Positions 60,028 through 64,000 of a DNA stretch of 64,000 bases are shown here, in pieces (position 1 is the stretch's first letter; every line of letters starts with the position of its first letter). The stretch spans positions 6,882,001-6,946,000 of the forward strand of contig NZ_CP108131.1 of NCBI RefSeq assembly GCF_036203305.1, given 5' to 3'. A program made the translations under genes and the position numbers. This DNA is from Streptomyces sp. NBC_00190 (GTDB lineage Bacteria > Actinomycetota > Actinomycetes > Streptomycetales > Streptomycetaceae). The notes below the pieces were generated by a model, which had not been told where the DNA came from, searched no databases, and saw nothing but the letters and a program-made list of their open reading frames with translations.

Positions 60028-60618
60028 TCACGAGGGGTCGACGGGCAGGAGCTGGACCAGGCCGACCCAGTTGTCCTCGTCCGCCTTGGTGTGGACGGCG
60101 CGGATCCTCCAGCGACCAGCGGGCAGCGGAACCGGCGCCTGTGCGGGCAGCCCCCCGCCGGGATACTCGACGTCCAGTCCGGCACCCGCCTCGGCGGAGT
60201 CCATGAGTACGGCCGGGCCGTCCGTCACCCACGAGCCGCACTCCTCCCACCTGGTGGCGGGATCGGAGAGGACGGCCTCGGCCGCGGACATCAGCCCGGC
60301 CGCGGAGTCTGCGGCCAGCCAGCGCAGGAAGGTGCGGTGCTCGGTCAGGAAGCAGCTGGTGGCGGGTTCGTCCCCCAGCACCAGCGCCAGCGCACCGTTC
60401 TCACCCACCGCGATCGCAGCGGCCAGATCGTCCACCGCGCAGGCCCTGTCGTAGTCGTCCGCAGCGGTCGCGTCTCCTGCGGTCACCCCGCTGTCCGTGC
60501 ACCCGTGCCATGCGTCCAGCGCCGAGACGGGGACGGCGATCAGTGGGCCGCCGAAAGACTCCACCCAGCCAGGAGAGGCAGGGGGAGCAGCGGCCGCAGC
60601 GGAAGACGAAGAACTCAT
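60028..60618 (-). CDS. Imm21-type immunity protein
   Basis: 196 residues on the minus strand from the ATG at 60618. After a Ser/Ala-rich start it shows the Imm21 pattern: WVESFGGPLIAVPVSALDAWHG, then DDYDRACAVDDLAAAI, LALVLGDEPATSCFL, FLRWLAADS and a C-terminal GRWRIRAVHT. Imm21 proteins are cytoplasmic immunity factors of bacterial polymorphic toxin systems. No toxin gene is seen beside it in this window, so it is either an orphan immunity gene or protects against toxins of others. No signal peptide. Family recognition is from motif memory. Confidence 0.65.
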   Translation of the reverse strand: MSSSSSAAAAAPPASPGWVESFGGPLIAVPVSALDAWHGCTDSGVTAGDATAADDYDRACAVDDLAAAIAVGENGALALVLGDEPATSCFLTEHRTFLRWLAADSAAGLMSAAEAVLSDPATRWEECGSWVTDGPAVLMDSAEAGAGLDVEYPGGGLPAQAPVPLPAGRWRIRAVHTKADEDNWVGLVQLLPVDPS

Positions 60619-60656
60619 GCCGCCAGTGTGCCCCCGGCCACCGACAACGTATCGGC

Positions 60657-60720
<64 letters not shown>

Positions 60721-60847
60721 GTCGGCGAAGGTCAGGGAGGGGGAGGGGAGCGGGTGGCGCAGACCGAGGCGGCCTGTCGCCCAATGCGCCCGCTCCCCTA
60801 CAGTGCGTGATGCCCGCATCCGCCCGCGACGACGCAGGAGCAGCCCT

Positions 60848-62167
60848 GTGGCCACCCAAGCACGCCCCGGCCCCCTCCCGAGCCCGTCCCCGGCGGGTCG
60901 CCGGGTTCCCGAGCTGGATCCCGCCGCCGTCGGGCAGTGGCAGGCCGGAGGAGGGGAGCTCATCGACCTGTTCGCCCAGGCGCGCGAACGGCTCGGAGGC
61001 GTCACCGCGTTCCGGCTCGGTGCGCGCCCGACGGTCCTGGTCACCGCCCCCGAGGCCGTGCAGCACGTGCTCGCGCTCCATCCCGACCGGTACGTGAAGC
61101 GCTCGCACCGCGCCCGACTGCTGATCGGCGACGGGGTCCTGGCCGCGACGGGCGAAGCGTGGCAGCGGCAACGGCGGCTGCTGCAGTCCCAGTTCACCGG
61201 CCCGGGAATGCGCCGCTACGAGCAGCGGATCACCGAGGCCGCCCGCACCACCGCGGTGCGCTGGGCCGGGTACGCCCGCACCGGACAGGTCCTCGACGTC
61301 GGCGACGAGATGCGCCGCTTCGCCCTGGACACCATCTGGCGGGCCCTGACCGGACATCCCCTGGACCCCGCGACGGAGCGTGAACTGGCCGCCGTAACCG
61401 CCGTGGTGGCCGCGCTGCCCAGCCTGCCCGCCGACGGCGCCGCCGCCCAAGGGGCGGTCGCCGCCGAGCTGGCCGCCGTCGACGCCGTGGCGAGCCACGC
61501 CATCGCCGCCGCCCGCGACGGCGGGGCCGGACCCGAGGGCCCGGGCCTGCTGCACGTCCTGCTCGACGCGGCCGGAACACGCCCCGAGTACACCGACCGG
61601 CTGATCCGCGACGAGCTGGTCACCCTGCTGGTCGCCGGTCACGAGACCACCGCCACCACCCTGACCTGGCTCTACCTCTTGTTGGACCAGAACCCGCAGG
61701 CACGGGAACAGGCCCTCGCCGCGGGCGTCGAAGGCTCGACCGGGCGACGGCAGGCCGTCCAGGCGCTCGTCCATGAAACGCTGCGCTTCTACCCGTCCGC
61801 CTGGATACTGCCGCGCTGCGCGGCGCAGGACGACGTCCTCGCCGGATACGAGGTCGAGGCCGGCACCGACGTGCTGGTCTGCCCGTACCTCACGCACCGG
61901 GACCCCGGGCTCTGGGAGAACCCCGGGCGGTTCGAGCCGGGGCGCTTCACCACCCCCGGACGGCGGCCCACCCATCCGGGTAGCTACCTGCCGTTCGGCA
62001 TCGGGCCCCGGGCCTGTCTCGGCCTGCAGTTCGCCCTCCGGGAGTCGACCGTCCTCCTCGAACACCTGCTGCCCGCCCACACCCCCCGCTTCCACTCCAC
62101 CCCGGCCAAGGCCGCCTACGGCATCACCGTCCGCCCCGACGGCCCGACGCCCGCCACGCTGGGCTGA
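60848..62167 (+). CDS. cytochrome P450
   Basis: 439 residues from the GTG at 60848, chosen for AGGAG at 60836-60840; the longer open frame upstream reads through the microsatellite and is not homologous. P450 hallmarks: I-helix [13 protein letters not shown] (Glu266, Thr267), K-helix ETLR in [11 protein letters not shown], and the heme-binding [12 protein letters not shown] with proximal Cys390. Overall the Arg/His-rich N-terminal region and [13 protein letters not shown] pattern resemble CYP102/CYP4-like fatty-acid or hydrophobic-substrate hydroxylases of actinomycetes. It could be unrelated to the lipopeptide, as it lies beyond the apparent cluster edge. No ferredoxin gene adjoins it. Confidence 0.92.
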   Translation: MATQARPGPLPSPSPAGRRVPELDPAAVGQWQAGGGELIDLFAQARERLGGVTAFRLGARPTVLVTAPEAVQHVLALHPDRYVKRSHRARLLIGDGVLAATGEAWQRQRRLLQSQFTGPGMRRYEQRITEAARTTAVRWAGYARTGQVLDVGDEMRRFALDTIWRALTGHPLDPATERELAAVTAVVAALPSLPADGAAAQGAVAAELAAVDAVASHAIAAARDGGAGPEGPGLLHVLLDAAGTRPEYTDRLIRDELVTLLVAGHETTATTLTWLYLLLDQNPQAREQALAAGVEGSTGRRQAVQALVHETLRFYPSAWILPRCAAQDDVLAGYEVEAGTDVLVCPYLTHRDPGLWENPGRFEPGRFTTPGRRPTHPGSYLPFGIGPRACLGLQFALRESTVLLEHLLPAHTPRFHSTPAKAAYGITVRPDGPTPATLG

Positions 62168-62271
62168 CGCCGAGCCTGTCGGTACGGGCGGAAGAAAACG
62201 CTTGGACCGCGCCGACGCCCTTGCGGGACACTCCGTTTTCTGACGTGACGGTCCGACAAGGCAGGGTTGGT

Positions 62272-64000
62272 ATGGGATCGCCCGAATCGCACGAAAGTTC
62301 ACGGCGCAGGGGTTCGGTGTTCCTCGCGCTCCGTTACTACACACGGGAGTTGGGCCGACGGCGTTGGCTGACGGCGCCCGCGATGCTGCTCCCGGCGCTG
62401 GGCAACATCGGCATCAACTACGTCGCGCCGCTGGTCGTCGCCAAGCTCGTGGGCAGGATCGCGGGGGACACCGGCACCCGCACCGGCATCGGCTGGGCGC
62501 TGCCCTATGTCCTCGGTTTCGCCGGAGTCCTGTTGTTCGCGGAGATGCTGTGGCGCATCGGGCTGCACTGCCTGAACCGCCTGGACGCCCTCGGTGTCGA
62601 GCACCTGTACGTGATCGGCATGGACGAGCTGTTCGCCAAGGACGCCGCGTTCTTCCACGACAACTTCGCCGGGTCGCTGACCAAGCGGGTCCTGAGCTTC
62701 GCCTCACGCTTCGAGGAGTTCGTCGACACGCTGACGTTCTCGGTCGTGGGCAGCCTGGTGCCGCTGGTGTTCGGATCGGTGGTGCTGTGGAGTTACGAAC
62801 CGCTGCTCGTCGTGGGGCTCCTGGCGATGATCGCCGTCACGGCGCTGTGCACGGCGCCCCTCATCCGTCGCCGCCAGGCGCTCGTCGACCAGCGGGAGGA
62901 GGCGATCGCCCGGGTTTCGGGTCACGTCGCCGACAGTCTGATGAACATGGACACGGTCCGGGCGTTCGCCGCCGAGGAGCGCGAGGCCGCCGAGCACCGG
63001 TCGCGGGTCGCGGAGTCGCGGCGGCTCATGCTGCGCTCGTGGGACTACGGCAACCTGCGCATCGACACGCTGGTCGCGCCGATGTCCGTGCTGACCAACG
63101 GGCTGGGCCTGCTGGTGGCCGTCGCGCTCGCCGGGGGAGGGCACGGCGTGGAGGCGGTCGTGGTCGCCTTCACCTACTACTCCAACGCGACGCGGATCAT
63201 GTTCGAGTTCAACCAGATCTACCGCCGCCTGGAGAGCTCGATGACGGAGGCGGCGCAGTTCACCGAACTGCTGCTGACGCCGCCGACCGTACTCGACCCG
63301 GTGTGCCCGGAGCCGCTGCTGTCCCGGGCCGCCGACGTGCGCTTCGAACGGGTGGACTTCGCCCACTCGGGCGCGGAGCCGCTCTTCGAGGGCCTCGACC
63401 TGGCCGTGCCCAGCGGGGCGAAGATCGGTCTGGTCGGCCGGTCCGGCGGGGGCAAGACCACGCTCAGCCGGCTGCTACTGCGGATGACGGACATCGACGG
63501 CGGCCGGATCCTGATCGGAGGCCAGGACATCAGCAGGCTGCGCCAGGCCGACCTGCGCAGTCTGATCGCCTACGTGCCGCAGGATCCGGCGATGTTCCAC
63601 CGCACGCTGCGGGACAACATCGCCTTCGCCCGGCCGGGCGCCACCGACGCCGAGATCCGCCGCGCGGCCGAGGCGGCGCACGTCACGGAGTTCGCCGACG
63701 CGCTTCCCGACGGCTTCGAGACCATGGTGGGCGAGCGCGGGGTGAAGCTGTCCGGCGGACAGCGCCAGCGGGTCGCCCTCGCCAGGGCGATCCTGCGCGA
63801 CGCGCCGATCCTGCTGCTCGACGAGGCGACCAGCGCCCTGGACTCCGAGAGCGAGGTCCTCGTCCAGGAGGCGCTGTGGCGGCTCATGGAGGGGCGGACC
63901 GCGCTCGTGGTGGCGCACCGGCTGAGCACGGTCGCCACCATGGACCGGCTCGTCGTCCTCGACCGCGGACGGATCGTCGAACAGGGCACGCACCAGGAGC
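62272..64000 (+). CDS. ABC exporter, fused permease-ATPase (partial, runs off the window)
   Basis: At least 576 residues from the ATG at 62272; no stop before the window end. Residues about 15-300 hold the six-helix type IV exporter membrane domain (LLPALGNIGINYVAPLVVAKLV, VVGSLVPLVFGSVVLW and others). The nucleotide-binding domain follows, with Walker A GRSGGGKTT (Lys395), Q-loop YVPQDPAMF, signature LSGGQRQR, Walker B ILLLDEATSAL and H-loop VAHRL. This is the half-transporter architecture of MsbA/HlyB-like exporters; homodimer or heterodimer with a further downstream gene is possible. Substrate unknown. Only a handful of C-terminal residues should be missing. Confidence 0.93.
   Translation, partial: MGSPESHESSRRRGSVFLALRYYTRELGRRRWLTAPAMLLPALGNIGINYVAPLVVAKLVGRIAGDTGTRTGIGWALPYVLGFAGVLLFAEMLWRIGLHCLNRLDALGVEHLYVIGMDELFAKDAAFFHDNFAGSLTKRVLSFASRFEEFVDTLTFSVVGSLVPLVFGSVVLWSYEPLLVVGLLAMIAVTALCTAPLIRRRQALVDQREEAIARVSGHVADSLMNMDTVRAFAAEEREAAEHRSRVAESRRLMLRSWDYGNLRIDTLVAPMSVLTNGLGLLVAVALAGGGHGVEAVVVAFTYYSNATRIMFEFNQIYRRLESSMTEAAQFTELLLTPPTVLDPVCPEPLLSRAADVRFERVDFAHSGAEPLFEGLDLAVPSGAKIGLVGRSGGGKTTLSRLLLRMTDIDGGRILIGGQDISRLRQADLRSLIAYVPQDPAMFHRTLRDNIAFARPGATDAEIRRAAEAAHVTEFADALPDGFETMVGERGVKLSGGQRQRVALARAILRDAPILLLDEATSALDSESEVLVQEALWRLMEGRTALVVAHRLSTVATMDRLVVLDRGRIVEQGTHQE

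Overview
The window is very GC-rich, with strong third-position GC bias, many GTG starts and Streptomyces-type secreted proteins and regulators. This points to a Streptomyces- or Kitasatospora-like actinomycete. The centre (about 4.7-57 kb) is a nonribosomal lipopeptide gene cluster. No product is named here because none could be matched from the sequence alone.

Left flank (1-4.2 kb): a 5'-truncated xanthine dehydrogenase remnant, a sulfite-oxidase-fold molybdopterin protein, a broken lipase-like gene, two tiny secreted proteins and a secreted Asp-box (sialidase-like) protein. Regulation and tailoring (4.7-12.3 kb): a large AfsR-type SARP/NB-ARC/TPR regulator, a small secreted peptide on the opposite strand, a second short SARP and a membrane-anchored penicillin-acylase-family hydrolase.

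Operon A (12.5-17.9 kb): a KASIII-like enzyme, a stand-alone AMP ligase, a BtrK-type PLP decarboxylase, a free carrier protein and an AsnO-like Fe(II)/2-oxoglutarate hydroxylase, closed by a 19-bp-stem hairpin. Next comes a gene of the tryptophan-dioxygenase heme superfamily. Operon B (19.6-55.5 kb): MbtH, a FAAL-ACP-C-A-PCP loader, a cysteate-synthase-like gene, NRPS C-A-PCP, an aberrant SHMT, NRPS C-A-NMT-PCP, a two-module NRPS, a VioD-like capreomycidine synthase, a VioC-like arginine hydroxylase and a three-module NRPS ending in a thioesterase. Read collinearly, the eight modules suggest acyl-Gly-(Cys-type pocket, possibly cysteate)-NMe-(Thr-like)-X-(basic residue, possibly capreomycidine)-Asp-Val-Asn. 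Module-by-module assignments are by-eye pocket readings.

Two sets of TTCAG-type direct repeats with an exact 11-bp period precede operon A and the MbtH-led operon B. They look like SARP boxes and tie the two transcription units to the cluster's own SARPs. Modules 7 and 8 share near-identical C domains and A-domain C-terminal parts but have different substrate pockets, a footprint of recent duplication with subdomain replacement. An MFS exporter behind a 13-codon leader ORF closes the cluster.

Right flank (57-64 kb): a GNAT acetyltransferase, a YcaO-related fragment-like protein, a secreted peptidoglycan-binding protein, an Imm21-type immunity protein, a hexanucleotide repeat, a cytochrome P450 and an ABC exporter that runs off the window.
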